DNA from: Magnetospirillum sp. XM-1
Lineage (GTDB): Bacteria > Pseudomonadota > Alphaproteobacteria > Rhodospirillales > Magnetospirillaceae
Reading direction: 5' to 3'
Assembly (NCBI RefSeq): GCF_001511835.1
Contig: NZ_LN997848.1
Span: forward strand, 4,368,001 to 4,432,000
DNA: 64,000 bases
Positions 28,027 to 37,214 of this stretch are shown here, piece after piece. The notes below the pieces were generated by a model. That model was given only the letters and a program-made list of their open reading frames with translations. It did not search any database and was not told the DNA's origin. Every line of letters begins with the position of its first letter. The stretch's first letter is position 1. A program made the position numbers and the translations under genes.

Positions 28027-29934
28027 ATGGTCCTAGCGAGCCTTTGGGCCGCCATCAAGCAACGGTTCAGACCGGCGCCGGGCAAGGGGGAAGAAGCCTC
28101 CGCCGCCGCTCCCCGCCCCCGCGCCTCCCAGCCGTCCCGCCCCCAGACCGGCTTCCTCGACCCCGATTCCTTCGCCCGCACCCTGCTCGACGCCTCCAAC
28201 GCCGCCAAGGGCGACGACCATCGTCTCCACGTCTTCTCGCTGACCGATTTCCGTCAGGCGGTGGGCTCGAAATGGGGCAAGCTCAGCGGCCTGCTGGAGG
28301 TGGCGGGCGACGCCATCATCCGCCGCCACGTGGACCTGTCCAAGGATGTCATCACCCGCCTGGACGCCGAAATCGCCTGCCTGTCCATGCCGGCGGCGTC
28401 CAGGCAGGAAACCCGGGCGCGGGTCGCCTCCATCGCCGCCGACCTGTCCACCTACCTGTTCGGCGACGCCATGATCAACGGACGGCGCCCCCAGGTGGTG
28501 GCCGCCAACATGGCGGCCCGGGACGCGGTGACCGACGAGGGCACCCTGGACCACGAGGCCATCCGCAAGGCCGTGGCCAAGGCCGGGGCGGCGCTCTCGG
28601 CCGAATCCTCCGGGCTTTCCGCCCCCCATCGCGCCACCCTGGCGGCCATGCTGCCGCCCGAGGAGGCGGCGAAACTGACGCCCCAGCCCGCCAAGGGCGC
28701 CGCCTACGCCATCAGCGGCGGCGACAAGCCCTACCGCATCGACGAATCCTCGGTGCCCAAATGGGTGACCGAGGAGCCGAAGAAACGCGCCAGCGACCAG
28801 CCCCTGCCCACCTTCCGGATCGAGGGCGGCCAGGGCGGCGCCGACGCGGCCCGTGCGAGCCTGTCCATGGAAGGCGGCTCCTTAAGCGGCGCCGACGCGC
28901 CCAGGACGGTGCTGACGGTAGAAGGCCGCAGCCTGCACGGCGCCGACGCCCCGCGCGAAGTGATGCGCCTGGACGGCACGGCCAGGGGGGGCAACGGCGA
29001 GGTCATGCGCGTGGAGGGGGGCGGCCTTCACGGCGCCGACGCGCCGCGCGACATCATGCGCATGGACGGCCCCTCCCTGTCGGGCGCCGACGCCCCGCGC
29101 GAGGTCATGCGGGTGGAGGGGCGCGAGGGCAAGGGCGCCGACTGGCTGGAAGAGCAACTGGAACTCCAGGCCGAGGCCGGCCTGGCCTCGGACCATCATC
29201 TGTCGCCGGAATCCAGCCTGACCCTGGTGTGGACCCCCACCTGGGTGGCCACCAAGCGGGCGGTCGGCGCCTTCCACGCCAAGGTCATCCGGGTCGACAA
29301 GGAGGGCGCGCCGCCGCTGGAAGGGGCCTACGCCTACGCCGACGCCGCCCCCATCGAATCGCTGACCATGGACCGCTTCGTCGCCACCCAGGCCGCCTAC
29401 GAGCTGAAGGACCTGTTCTACGGCCGCCACAAGGCGGGCATCACCGTGCCGTTCCATTGGATGAGCCTGGCGCCGCGCTGGCGCGACTGCATCCGCATTC
29501 CCTTTGAAAGCTGTCCGGCCCAGGCGCTGCGCAAGCACCTGAAGATCGAGATCTTCGGGCTGTCGCCGCTGATCCCGCCCCACGTGATCGCCCGGCTGTT
29601 CCAGCCGCTCGAAAAGCTGGACTGCACCCTGATGGCCCGCCTGCCTTTGTCGGCGCCGGGCATGGTCAAGGCGCTGAAGGGGGTCAAGGCCATCGGCATC
29701 GATCTGGCCCAGCTGACGCCGGAGGAAAAGACCGGCGACGCCGAATTGCTGGGGCGCATGGAACGCTTCCGCGACGTCGCCCACAAATCGGGAATGGCCT
29801 GCTATGTCTGGGGCATCCGCCGCCGTCCGCTGATCACCGAGGTGATCAAGGCGGGATTTTCCCTGGTCAACGGCCCGGGCGTGATGACCGACCTCGCCCG
29901 CCCCCGCGTGCCTTCGGCCGGGGTGGGGGAATGA
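28027..29934 (+). CDS. Orphan with 17-residue tandem repeats and degenerate EAL-like domain
   Basis: A 635-residue protein of unknown function. Residues about 45-240 form a helical domain (FARTLLDASNAAKGDDHRLH and following). Residues 267-364 are six tandem copies of a 17-residue unit around SLSGADAPREVMRVE. Residues about 390-635 resemble an EAL-type TIM barrel that has lost its catalytic residues, ending in FSLVNGPGVM where an EAL domain has its GYLISRP-like end. No signal peptide is seen. It may bind cyclic di-GMP or be a structural relic. ATG 28027 follows AGGGACA. A family A palindrome follows the stop. The domain reading is an inference. Confidence 0.72.
   Translation: MVLASLWAAIKQRFRPAPGKGEEASAAAPRPRASQPSRPQTGFLDPDSFARTLLDASNAAKGDDHRLHVFSLTDFRQAVGSKWGKLSGLLEVAGDAIIRRHVDLSKDVITRLDAEIACLSMPAASRQETRARVASIAADLSTYLFGDAMINGRRPQVVAANMAARDAVTDEGTLDHEAIRKAVAKAGAALSAESSGLSAPHRATLAAMLPPEEAAKLTPQPAKGAAYAISGGDKPYRIDESSVPKWVTEEPKKRASDQPLPTFRIEGGQGGADAARASLSMEGGSLSGADAPRTVLTVEGRSLHGADAPREVMRLDGTARGGNGEVMRVEGGGLHGADAPRDIMRMDGPSLSGADAPREVMRVEGREGKGADWLEEQLELQAEAGLASDHHLSPESSLTLVWTPTWVATKRAVGAFHAKVIRVDKEGAPPLEGAYAYADAAPIESLTMDRFVATQAAYELKDLFYGRHKAGITVPFHWMSLAPRWRDCIRIPFESCPAQALRKHLKIEIFGLSPLIPPHVIARLFQPLEKLDCTLMARLPLSAPGMVKALKGVKAIGIDLAQLTPEEKTGDAELLGRMERFRDVAHKSGMACYVWGIRRRPLITEVIKAGFSLVNGPGVMTDLARPRVPSAGVGE
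28825..29118 (+). repeat. Tandem coding repeat, 17 residues per unit
   Basis: Six in-frame units of 16, 17, 17, 14, 17 and 17 codons. Four carry G-A-D-A-P-R exactly and alternate S-L-S-G with (S/G)-L-H-G; the first and fourth units are worn. DNA differs between units mostly at third positions, so the protein repeat looks selected. Confidence 0.85.
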
Positions 29935-29937
29935 AAT

Positions 29938-29991
29938 GCGGGCGAGACGCCCGCGCTCCGTGAGATATCGGAGCGCGGGCGTCTCGCCCGC
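29938..29991. repeat. Palindromic intergenic repeat, family A, copy 3
   Basis: Perfect 23-base arms (29938-29960 and 29969-29991) around an 8-base loop, between convergent genes. Relative to copy 2 the core reads GAG for GGG in one arm with the matching change in the other, so pairing is kept. TTTT follows on the plus strand, so it may terminate the orphan's transcript. Confidence 0.85.
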
Positions 29992-29997
29992 TTTTGC

Positions 29998-31116
29998 CTA
30001 CTCCATCACGATCCTGGGGCCCTTGCGGCCGCCCTGCAGCACCTGGACCTTGTCCCAGATCCTGGACGCGATCTCCATGTAGGCCTTGGCGTGGGGCGAG
30101 TTGGGCTTGGAGATGACGATGGGCTCGCCGGCGTCCGCCGTCTGGCGGATGGCGATGTCCAAGGGCACCTCGCCCAGGAAGTCGGCGGACAGGCGGGCGG
30201 CTTCCGCCTTGGCGCCGCCATGGCCGAAGATGTGGGCCTCGTCGCCGCACTTGGGGCAGATGTAATAGCTCATGTTCTCGATGATGCCCAAGACCGGCAC
30301 GTCCACCTTGCGGAACATGTTGAGGCCCTTGGTGGCGTCGAGCAGGGCGATGTCCTGCGGCGTCGACACGATCACCGCGCCGGTCAGCGGCACGCGCTGG
30401 GTCATGGTCAGCTGGGTGTCACCGGTGCCGGGCGGCATGTCGATGATCATCACGTCCAGCTCGCCCCAATGGACGTCGCGCAGCAGCTGCTCCAGCGCGC
30501 CCATCACCATGGGGCCGCGCCAGATGATGGGCGAGTCCTCGGGCACCAGGAAGCCCATGGACATGCACTTCACGCCGTAATTCTCCATGGGCATCATGGT
30601 CTGGCCGTCGGGGCTGACCGGCTCGCCGGTGATGCCCAGCATGCGCGGCATGCTTGGCCCGAAGATGTCGGCGTCGAACAGCCCGACCTTGAGGCCCATG
30701 CGCGACAGCGCCATGGCGATGTTGGTGGCCGTGGTGGACTTGCCCACGCCGCCCTTGCCGGACGCGACGGCGACGATGGCCTTCACATGGGGGAGCAGCG
30801 GCTTTTCCGCCTGATGGCCATGGCCGTGGCCGCCCTGGGGGGCGCCCTTGGGGCCGCCCTGGGTGTTGCGCTCGGCGGTCAGCACCGCCGACACCGACAC
30901 CACGCCCGCCAGATCGTGCACCGCCTTTTCGGCCGCCTTGCGCAGGGGCTCCAGATGGGGGCCGCGGCTCGGCTCCACCTCTATGGCGAAAGCCACATGG
31001 CCGTTCTTCACCACCAGGCCCGACACCATGCCGAGACTGACGATGTCCGCCTTGCGGTCGGGGTCAATGACCCGGCTCAGCGCCTGGATGATCTGCTGTT
31101 CGGTGACCTCGGCCAT
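29998..31116 (-). CDS. Mrp/ApbC-type iron-sulfur carrier ATPase
   Basis: A 372-residue P-loop protein that binds and delivers Fe-S clusters. An N-terminal MIP18/DUF59 domain (about 1-80) and a short Gly/His linker (about 88-105) precede the deviant Walker A GKGGVGKST. The switch region IIDMPPGTGDTQLTM and the CxxC cluster site YICPKCGDEAHIFG are present. ATG 31116 with GAGGA upstream is preferred over a start ten codons earlier. It converges on the repeat-containing orphan and is divergent from hflK. Confidence 0.93.
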   Translation of the reverse strand: MAEVTEQQIIQALSRVIDPDRKADIVSLGMVSGLVVKNGHVAFAIEVEPSRGPHLEPLRKAAEKAVHDLAGVVSVSAVLTAERNTQGGPKGAPQGGHGHGHQAEKPLLPHVKAIVAVASGKGGVGKSTTATNIAMALSRMGLKVGLFDADIFGPSMPRMLGITGEPVSPDGQTMMPMENYGVKCMSMGFLVPEDSPIIWRGPMVMGALEQLLRDVHWGELDVMIIDMPPGTGDTQLTMTQRVPLTGAVIVSTPQDIALLDATKGLNMFRKVDVPVLGIIENMSYYICPKCGDEAHIFGHGGAKAEAARLSADFLGEVPLDIAIRQTADAGEPIVISKPNSPHAKAYMEIASRIWDKVQVLQGGRKGPRIVME

Positions 31117-31337
31117 GCTGTCCTCTTCGCTGTAAAGACATACCAAATTAGTTGGTTATGCGCCGACGAAGCGCACAAGCATCTCCTCATATAGGGGCCC
31201 CGGCGGCGTTTGCAAAGCCGATTCCCTCCGCCGACTCTATATTGAAAACCGGTAATGTGGATGGCGTCGCGTTGCGCAAGGCGGAATCCTGCCCTATGTT
31301 CCCCAGGAACGTTGGGAATTGAACGAAGGGAAACCTC

Positions 31338-32471
31338 ATGGCTTGGAATCCTCGTGGCGGCGGCGGCGGCGGCCCGTGGGGCGGCGGCGGCGGCGGCGGT
31401 GGCCCCTGGGGCAATGGCGGCGGCAACCGTCCGGGCGGCGGTAACGGCGGCGGCTTCGGCGGCGGACCCGATCTCGAGGATTTCATCCGCAAGGGCCAGG
31501 AAAGGCTGCGCCGCGCCATGCCGGGCGGACCCGGCGGCGCCGGCGGCACGCGGGGCATCATCGCCCTGGCGGCGCTGGCCGTGGCGTTCTGGGGCTTTTC
31601 CGGCATCTATAAGGTCAGCCCCGACGAACAGGGCGTGGTGATGCGCTTCGGCAAGTGGGTGGACACCACCGAGCCGGGGCTGCACTACCGCCTGCCCTAT
31701 CCCATCGAGACGGTGCTGCTGCCCAAGGTGACCAAGGTCAACCAGCTGCTGCTGGGCTCGCGCATCGGCGGCGACCTGCGCGGCGGCGGCCGGGCCACCG
31801 ACGAGAGCCGCATGCTGACCGGCGACGAGAACATCGTCGAGGCGGAAGCCGCCGTGTTCTGGCGTATCAAGGACGCCGGCAAGTACCTGTTCGCGGTCAA
31901 GGACCCCGAACTGACCGTCAAGGTGGCCGCCGAAAGCGCGCTGCGCGAGGTGATCGGCCGCAATCCCATCCAGGCGGCGCTGTCCGACAAGCGCGAGCAG
32001 ATCGCCATCCAGACCCAGGAGGAGCTGCAGCGCCTGCTCGACGCCTACGGCGCCGGCATCCACGTCCAGCAGGTCCAGTTGCAGAAGGTCGACCCGCCGG
32101 CGGCGGTGATCGACGCCTTCAACGACGTGCAGCGCGCCCGCGCCGACCAGGAGCGCGCCCGCAACGAGGCGGAAGCCTACCGCAACGACATCATTCCCAG
32201 GGCGCGCGGCGAGGCCGAGCGGCTGGTGCAGGAGGCGCAGGCCTACCGCGAGCAGGTGGTGGATCTGGCCCAGGGCGACGCCAAGCGCTTCCTGGCGCTC
32301 TACGGTTCCTACAAGCAGGCCGAGGACGTCACGGCGCGGCGCCTCTACATCGAGACCATGGAGGAAATCCTGAAGGGAGCGACCAAGGTGGTCATCGATC
32401 CCTCGGCCAAGGGATTGGTGCCCTACCTGCCCCTGCCCGAGCTGAAGAAGCAGTCGGGAGGCGCCAAATGA
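31338..32471 (+). CDS. hflK: HflK, FtsH-protease regulator
   Basis: A 377-residue SPFH/band-7 membrane protein. A very Gly-rich cytoplasmic N terminus (residues 4-50) leads to one membrane segment (about 70-90) and the SPFH domain beginning VSPDEQGVVMRFG. A coiled coil rich in Glu/Arg/Ala follows (about 250-320). HflK and HflC form a cage around FtsH in the inner membrane and limit its action. Its stop overlaps the hflC start (ATGA). Confidence 0.95.
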   Translation: MAWNPRGGGGGGPWGGGGGGGGPWGNGGGNRPGGGNGGGFGGGPDLEDFIRKGQERLRRAMPGGPGGAGGTRGIIALAALAVAFWGFSGIYKVSPDEQGVVMRFGKWVDTTEPGLHYRLPYPIETVLLPKVTKVNQLLLGSRIGGDLRGGGRATDESRMLTGDENIVEAEAAVFWRIKDAGKYLFAVKDPELTVKVAAESALREVIGRNPIQAALSDKREQIAIQTQEELQRLLDAYGAGIHVQQVQLQKVDPPAAVIDAFNDVQRARADQERARNEAEAYRNDIIPRARGEAERLVQEAQAYREQVVDLAQGDAKRFLALYGSYKQAEDVTARRLYIETMEEILKGATKVVIDPSAKGLVPYLPLPELKKQSGGAK

Positions 32472-33346
32472 GCCGCTCCCTCGTCTTTTCCGCCATCGCC
32501 GGCGCCATCCTGGTGGTGCTGGCGGCGTCGTCGCTGTTCATCGTCAACCAGGCCGAGCAGGCGCTGGTGCTCCGTTTCGGCGCGCACCGCGCCACCATCA
32601 AGGAGCCCGGCCTGCACGCCAAGCTGCCCTTCATCGAGGACGTGGTGCGCTACGACAACCGCCTCCTCGCCCTCGACCCGCCCGACGAGCAGATCATCCT
32701 GGGCGACCAGAAGCGCATCGTGGTCGATACCTTCACCCGCTACCGCATCGCCGATCCGCTGAAGTTCTATCAGGCGGTGCGCACCGAGGTGCAGGCCCGC
32801 ACCCAGATGACCCAGATCGTCTCGTCGGCCATGCGCCGGGTGATGGGCCAGGTGATGCTGCCCTCCATCCTGTCGGAGGAACGCGCCAAGATCATGGAGC
32901 AGATCCAGCAGGAGGTGGCCGAGCGCTCCTTGCGCGAACTGGGCATCCAGGTGGTGGACGTGCGGCTGCGCCGCGCCGACCTGCCCGAGGAGACCAGCCA
33001 GTCCATCTACGACCGCATGAAGTCCGAGCGCGAGCGCCAGGCCAAGGAAGCCCGCGCCCAGGGCTACGAGTGGAGCCAGCAGATCCGCGCCCGCGCCGAC
33101 CGCGAACGCACCGTGCTGTTGGCCGAGGCCCAGCGCAACGCCCAGATCGAACGCGGCCAGGGCGACGCCGAGGCCAACCGCATCTTCGCCGAGGCGTTCG
33201 GCAAGGACCCGCAGTTCTTTACCCTGTACCGTTCGCTGCAGGCCTATCGGACGGCGTTGGGCGACGGCAGCACCACCCTGGTTCTGTCGCCGGACAACGA
33301 GTTCCTGAAGGCGTTCGGCAACGGCCCCGGCCGCCGGGGTCAATGA
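32468..33346 (+). CDS. hflC: HflC, FtsH-protease regulator
   Basis: A 292-residue partner of HflK. An N-terminal membrane anchor (about 5-27) is followed by an SPFH domain (VNQAEQALVLRFG) and a coiled coil with RMKSERERQAKEARAQG. The C terminus carries FTLYRSLQAYRTAL and TLVLSPDNEFLKAF, typical of HflC. ATG 32468 overlaps the hflK stop and its own stop overlaps the next gene (ATGA), so three genes are translationally coupled. Confidence 0.95.
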   Translation: MSRSLVFSAIAGAILVVLAASSLFIVNQAEQALVLRFGAHRATIKEPGLHAKLPFIEDVVRYDNRLLALDPPDEQIILGDQKRIVVDTFTRYRIADPLKFYQAVRTEVQARTQMTQIVSSAMRRVMGQVMLPSILSEERAKIMEQIQQEVAERSLRELGIQVVDVRLRRADLPEETSQSIYDRMKSERERQAKEARAQGYEWSQQIRARADRERTVLLAEAQRNAQIERGQGDAEANRIFAEAFGKDPQFFTLYRSLQAYRTALGDGSTTLVLSPDNEFLKAFGNGPGRRGQ

Positions 33347-33543
33347 CCGACCTGTTGACCGCCCTGGCGCTGGTCCTCGTCATCGAGGGCCTCGCCTGGG
33401 CGGCCTTCCCCGAGGCCATGAGGCGGATGATGGCCCAGGTTATGGTCATGCCACCCGACCTGCTGCGCGGAATCGGGCTGTTCATGGCCATCCTCGGCCT
33501 GGGCGGCGCGTGGCTGGTCCGTTCGGCCATCGTCGCGCCATAG
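33343..33543 (+). CDS. DUF2065 small membrane protein (YjeT-like)
   Basis: A 66-residue protein with two membrane segments (about 5-22 and 43-60) separated by a short loop with PEAMRRMMAQV and PPDLLRGIGL, the DUF2065 pattern. It follows hflC by a four-base overlap, the same place as in many proteobacteria, so a role with the HflKC-FtsH complex is plausible. Function unknown. Confidence 0.88.
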   Translation: MTDLLTALALVLVIEGLAWAAFPEAMRRMMAQVMVMPPDLLRGIGLFMAILGLGGAWLVRSAIVAP

Positions 33544-33646
33544 TTGAGCATCATGATGTCGGCCGCTTGCCAGCCGGTCTGGCGCGGATAATATCCATAT
33601 CGTCCCCGCATGGTGGGGACGACGTCCATCCGGAGGATCTTCTCCA

Positions 33647-35155
33647 GTGTTCATCGCACGACGTGACAAATCCCTTGCCGCCGCCCGCCTCATGGTTGGC
33701 GCACTGGCGATCGTCGCCCTGCTGCTGCCCGGTCTGGCCGCCGCGGCCGCTCCGCCCGGTGGTTTCGCCGACCTGGCCGAACGGCTGCTGCCCGCCGTGG
33801 TCAACATCTCGACCACCCAGACGCTGAAGGGCAACCAGGGCGGCCCCGAAATGCCGCAATTCCCCCCCGGCTCGCCGCTCGAGGAATTCTTCAAGGAATT
33901 CATGGAGCGCCAGCAGGGTGCCAGGCCGGACGCACCGGCGCGCAAGGCGACCTCGCTGGGCTCGGGCTTCATCATCGACGCCGCCGGCTACATCGTCACC
34001 AACAACCACGTCATCGCCGACGCCGACGAGATCAGCGTCAAGCTGCATGACGACACGGTGTTCCAGGCCACCCTGGTGGGCCGCGACCCCAAGGTCGACC
34101 TGGCGCTGCTGAAGATCGAACCCGGCAAGAAGCCGCTGACCCCCGTCCCCTTCGGCAATTCCGACGAGGCCCGCGTGGGCGACTGGGTGCTGGCCATCGG
34201 CAATCCCTTCGGCTTCGGCGGCACCGTCACGGCCGGAATCGTCTCGGCCCGGGCCCGCGACATCAACGCCGGCCCCTATGACGACTTCCTGCAGACCGAC
34301 GCCGCCATCAACCGCGGCAATTCCGGCGGCCCCATGTTCAACATGCGCGGCGAAGTGATCGGCATCAACTCGGCCATCATCTCGCCGTCGGGCGGCTCCA
34401 TCGGCATCGGCTTCGCCGTGCCGGCCTCGCTGGCGGTGCCGGTGCTGGACGACCTTCGCAAGTTCGGCAAGGTGCGCCGCGGCTGGCTGGGCATCCGCAT
34501 CCAGTCGCTCGATTCCGACATGGCCGAGAACATCGGTCTGCCCGACCAGAAGGGCGCCCTGGTGGCCAAGGTCGATCCCAACGGCCCCGGCGTCAAGGCG
34601 GGGCTGAAGGACGGCGACGTGGTGCTGAAGTTCGACGGCAAGGACATCACCGAGATGCGCCGCCTGCCCCGCTACGTGGCCTCGACCCCCATCGGCAAGA
34701 AGGTGGAAGTGGTCATCTGGCGCGACGGCAAGCGCCAGACCATCACGGCCGCCGTGGGCGAGATGCCCGAGGACCCGGCCGAGCAGCAGGTCAAGGGCAA
34801 GCCCGAGGCGCCCAAGCCCCAGGCGGGCAAGGAAGGCGTGCTGGCCATTCCCGGCGCCGGCCTGACCGTCTCGTCGCTGACGCCGGCGCTGCGCGAACGC
34901 TTCGGCGTGGACGACGAGGCCAAGGGCGTCATCGTCACCGAGGTCAAGCCCGACGGCCCGGCCGCCGAAAAGGGCATGCGCCCCGGCGACCTGATCATCG
35001 AGGCCGACCACAAGCCGGTACGCTCGCCCGCCGACTTGGCCAAGCAGATCGAGGACGGCCGCAAGGCCGGCGCCAAATCGCTGCTACTGCGCGTCGAGAA
35101 CCCCCAGCAGCTGCGCTACATCGCTCTGCCGCTGGCCGAGGGTAAGAAGAAGTAG
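33647..35155 (+). CDS. degP: DegP-type periplasmic serine protease
   Basis: A 502-residue Do-family protease/chaperone with a signal peptide (cleavage near residue 35). The catalytic triad is His121 (TNNHVI), Asp151 (KVDLALLKI) and Ser226 (RGNSGGPM). Two PDZ domains follow (about 285-375 and 405-495) joined by a Lys/Pro linker. GTG 33647 is used, with GGAGG upstream. It follows hflK-hflC-DUF2065, a common order in alphaproteobacteria that groups envelope protein quality control. A strong terminator follows. Confidence 0.94.
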   Translation: MFIARRDKSLAAARLMVGALAIVALLLPGLAAAAAPPGGFADLAERLLPAVVNISTTQTLKGNQGGPEMPQFPPGSPLEEFFKEFMERQQGARPDAPARKATSLGSGFIIDAAGYIVTNNHVIADADEISVKLHDDTVFQATLVGRDPKVDLALLKIEPGKKPLTPVPFGNSDEARVGDWVLAIGNPFGFGGTVTAGIVSARARDINAGPYDDFLQTDAAINRGNSGGPMFNMRGEVIGINSAIISPSGGSIGIGFAVPASLAVPVLDDLRKFGKVRRGWLGIRIQSLDSDMAENIGLPDQKGALVAKVDPNGPGVKAGLKDGDVVLKFDGKDITEMRRLPRYVASTPIGKKVEVVIWRDGKRQTITAAVGEMPEDPAEQQVKGKPEAPKPQAGKEGVLAIPGAGLTVSSLTPALRERFGVDDEAKGVIVTEVKPDGPAAEKGMRPGDLIIEADHKPVRSPADLAKQIEDGRKAGAKSLLLRVENPQQLRYIALPLAEGKKK

Positions 35156-35180
35156 GCCCGGCGACGGGCTGAACGGACAA

Positions 35181-35217
35181 GGGGCGGGCCCGGTCGGACC
35201 CGCCCCTTTTTCTTTCT
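35181..35217 (+). terminator. Rho-independent terminator of degP
   Basis: GGGGCGGG (35181-35188) pairs with CCCGCCCC (35199-35206), followed by TTTTTCTTTCT. A textbook terminator for the hflK-degP direction. Confidence 0.9.
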
Positions 35218-35231
35218 ATCCCTCCGGTCCG

Positions 35232-35329
35232 CGTCATGGCCGGGCTTGACCCGGCCATCCACGTCTTCCCGGCGACACAATGCCGGACGGCAGGGCGTGG
35301 ATGCGCGGGTCGAGCCCGCGCATGACGAA
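35232..35329 (+). repeat. Palindromic repeat, family B, copy 3
   Basis: Two palindromes: ATGGCCGGG/CCCGGCCAT (35236-35258) and ATGCGCGGG/CCCGCGCAT (35301-35323), with the same order and spacing as at 24132-24228. It lies between convergent degP and flgH with no nuclease gene beside it. The 260-base gap here holds only the two terminators and this repeat. Confidence 0.8.
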
Positions 35330-35350
35330 GGAAAATCCGTGTTGCCCACC

Positions 35351-35397
35351 CGGCAAAAAATGCCGAACGGCCCGCCGGAGGTCTCTCCGGCGGGCCG
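35351..35397 (-). terminator. Terminator of the flgF-flgG-flgA-flgH operon
   Basis: On the minus strand a 13-base-pair stem (35368-35380 with 35385-35397) is followed by a second small hairpin containing TTTTTT. It lies 19 bases past the flgH stop. Confidence 0.8.
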
Positions 35398-35415
35398 CCT
35401 TGGGGCGTCGTCCGA

Positions 35416-36207
35416 TCAGAACGGGAAGATGATGTCGAAGATCTGCTGGCCGTAGCGCGGCTGGGTCAGGTCGCTGACCATGCCCCGGCCGCCGTAATAG
35501 ACGCGGGCCTCGGCGATCTTTTCCGAGCTGACCGAGTTGGACGAGCTGATGTCCTCGGGGCGGATGATGCCCTGGATGGACAGTTCGCGCATTTCGTAGT
35601 TCACCCGGAATTCCTGGCGGCCCGAAATCACCAGATTGCCGTTGGGCAGCACCTGGGTGATCACGGCGGCCATGCTCATGGTGATGCTTTCCGTCCGGGT
35701 GGTGTTGCCCGAATTGCTCACCGCCGAGGTGGAGGAAAGATCGGCCAGGCTGGCCAGATTGATGTTGGGCAGGATCTTCTGCAGCTGGGTTTCAAAGCCC
35801 ATGGCCGAGATGTTGGAGCCCGTGGTGCCCGAACCGGCCTTTTCCGAACCGGTGCGCGAGTTGGTCAGCCCGGTGGTGAGCGTCGCGCTGTCGGCGATGG
35901 ACACCGCCACGGTCAGGATGTCGCCCACGTCCTTGGCGCGCTGGTCCTTGAAGAAGGCCCGGGCGCCGGGACGCCACAGGGAATTGGCGTTCTGCGGCGG
36001 GGCCGACGGCTGGGGCATGGGCATGCTCACCGGCTGGTAGCCCGCCTTCTGGGTCGGATTCTGGATGGGCGAGCTTTGCGGGCCGGAGCCCACTTCCGAC
36101 ATGCGGGTCAGGAAGTTGCAGGCCGACAGTTCCGACAGGGCGACCACGAGAGCCAGGGTGCGCAGGGCCTTGCGGCCTTTGATCCGGGGGGAAGAGGCGT
36201 TGGACAT
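35416..36207 (-). CDS. flgH: FlgH, flagellar L-ring lipoprotein
   Basis: A 263-residue outer-membrane lipoprotein forming the L ring of the flagellar basal body. The lipobox is LSAC with Cys30. A Pro/Gln-rich linker (about 45-75) leads to SLWRPGARAFFKDQRAKDVG and GDILTVAV, and the C terminus has YGGRGMVSDLTQPRYGQQIF, all typical of FlgH. The longer-than-usual region before the lipobox is common in alphaproteobacteria. It is last in the minus-strand operon. Confidence 0.95.
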   Translation of the reverse strand: MSNASSPRIKGRKALRTLALVVALSELSACNFLTRMSEVGSGPQSSPIQNPTQKAGYQPVSMPMPQPSAPPQNANSLWRPGARAFFKDQRAKDVGDILTVAVSIADSATLTTGLTNSRTGSEKAGSGTTGSNISAMGFETQLQKILPNINLASLADLSSTSAVSNSGNTTRTESITMSMAAVITQVLPNGNLVISGRQEFRVNYEMRELSIQGIIRPEDISSSNSVSSEKIAEARVYYGGRGMVSDLTQPRYGQQIFDIIFPF

Positions 36208-36229
36208 GATCTATCTCTCCGAATTCGGC

Positions 36230-37204
36230 TCAGTTCTGGGCCAGGCTGCGCAGGCCGCCGGGCATCACCGACACCTGGCCGGGGCCTTCAACCTTGGCGT
36301 CGACGGTCTGCTTGCTCTGGACATTGGTGACGCGGATGACGTCGCCGACGCTGCCGTCCTCGGCGGCGCGGCCCTGGGCGGTCAGCGTCATGAACTTGGA
36401 TCGCAGCATGATGGTCACCGAGCTGTTCTTGCCCACCACCACCGGCTTTTGCACCTCGGCGGTGCGGATCGGCGCGCCGGCGCGCAGCTGGTAGCGCGGC
36501 TCCTGGCCGATCAGCAGGCGGGGATTGGTGACGACGTCGCGCCGCACCACTTCCTCGCGCACGTCCAGCCACTGGATGTCGGCCTCGCTGATCACCTCGC
36601 CGCGCCCCATGGCATGGGCCAGGACGGGAATGCGGGCCGAGGCGAAGACGTTGCCCATCACCTTGAAGCGGACGGAATTGGGCGCGCCGGCCGGGGATTC
36701 GAGCACCGCCTGGAAGCGGTTCATGCGCGGATCGTAGGCCAGGTCCTTGACCGCCACGGTGGGGGTGGCGGTGGCGGGAATGACGATGTGCAGCTGCTGG
36801 CGGTTGCTGATCTCGACGCTGGCGTTCCTGGGCGCGCCTTCGAGCGCCAGGGCCTCGCGCAGCTCGGTCTCGATGGTGCGGATGTCGACGCTTTGGCCGG
36901 CGCGCTCGGCCACCGCCCGCTCGAAGGGCGAGGACGGGCGCCAGTCGATGCCGTAGGACTGGGCGACGGCCGCCAGCCAGCGGGTCTCGAGCGTGATCCG
37001 CTTGCCCGGCGCCGGCGCGTTGGCCAGCGGGGTCGAGGCCTTGTCGCCGATATTGTCCCAGATGTCGCCCAGCGTGATGGCGTCGCCCGACAGGACGATG
37101 GAGGTCTTCAGCTGGGGCGGCAGTTCGGCGGCCCGGCCGGTCCCGAAGGCGGCGGCCAGGGTCAGACCGGCGATGGTGGCGCGAAGGCAGAGGCGGCGGA
37201 TCAT
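36230..37204 (-). CDS. flgA: FlgA, P-ring assembly chaperone
   Basis: A 324-residue periplasmic chaperone for the P-ring protein FlgI. It has a signal peptide (cleavage near GRAA, residue 26) and a C-terminal SAF-like domain with LAHAMGRGEVISEADIQW and LIGQEPRYQLRAGAPIR. It is longer than enterobacterial FlgA, as usual in alphaproteobacteria. It lies between flgG and flgH, with gaps of 10 and 22 bases. Confidence 0.93.
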   Translation of the reverse strand: MIRRLCLRATIAGLTLAAAFGTGRAAELPPQLKTSIVLSGDAITLGDIWDNIGDKASTPLANAPAPGKRITLETRWLAAVAQSYGIDWRPSSPFERAVAERAGQSVDIRTIETELREALALEGAPRNASVEISNRQQLHIVIPATATPTVAVKDLAYDPRMNRFQAVLESPAGAPNSVRFKVMGNVFASARIPVLAHAMGRGEVISEADIQWLDVREEVVRRDVVTNPRLLIGQEPRYQLRAGAPIRTAEVQKPVVVGKNSSVTIMLRSKFMTLTAQGRAAEDGSVGDVIRVTNVQSKQTVDAKVEGPGQVSVMPGGLRSLAQN

Positions 37205-37214
37205 GATGGCCTCA

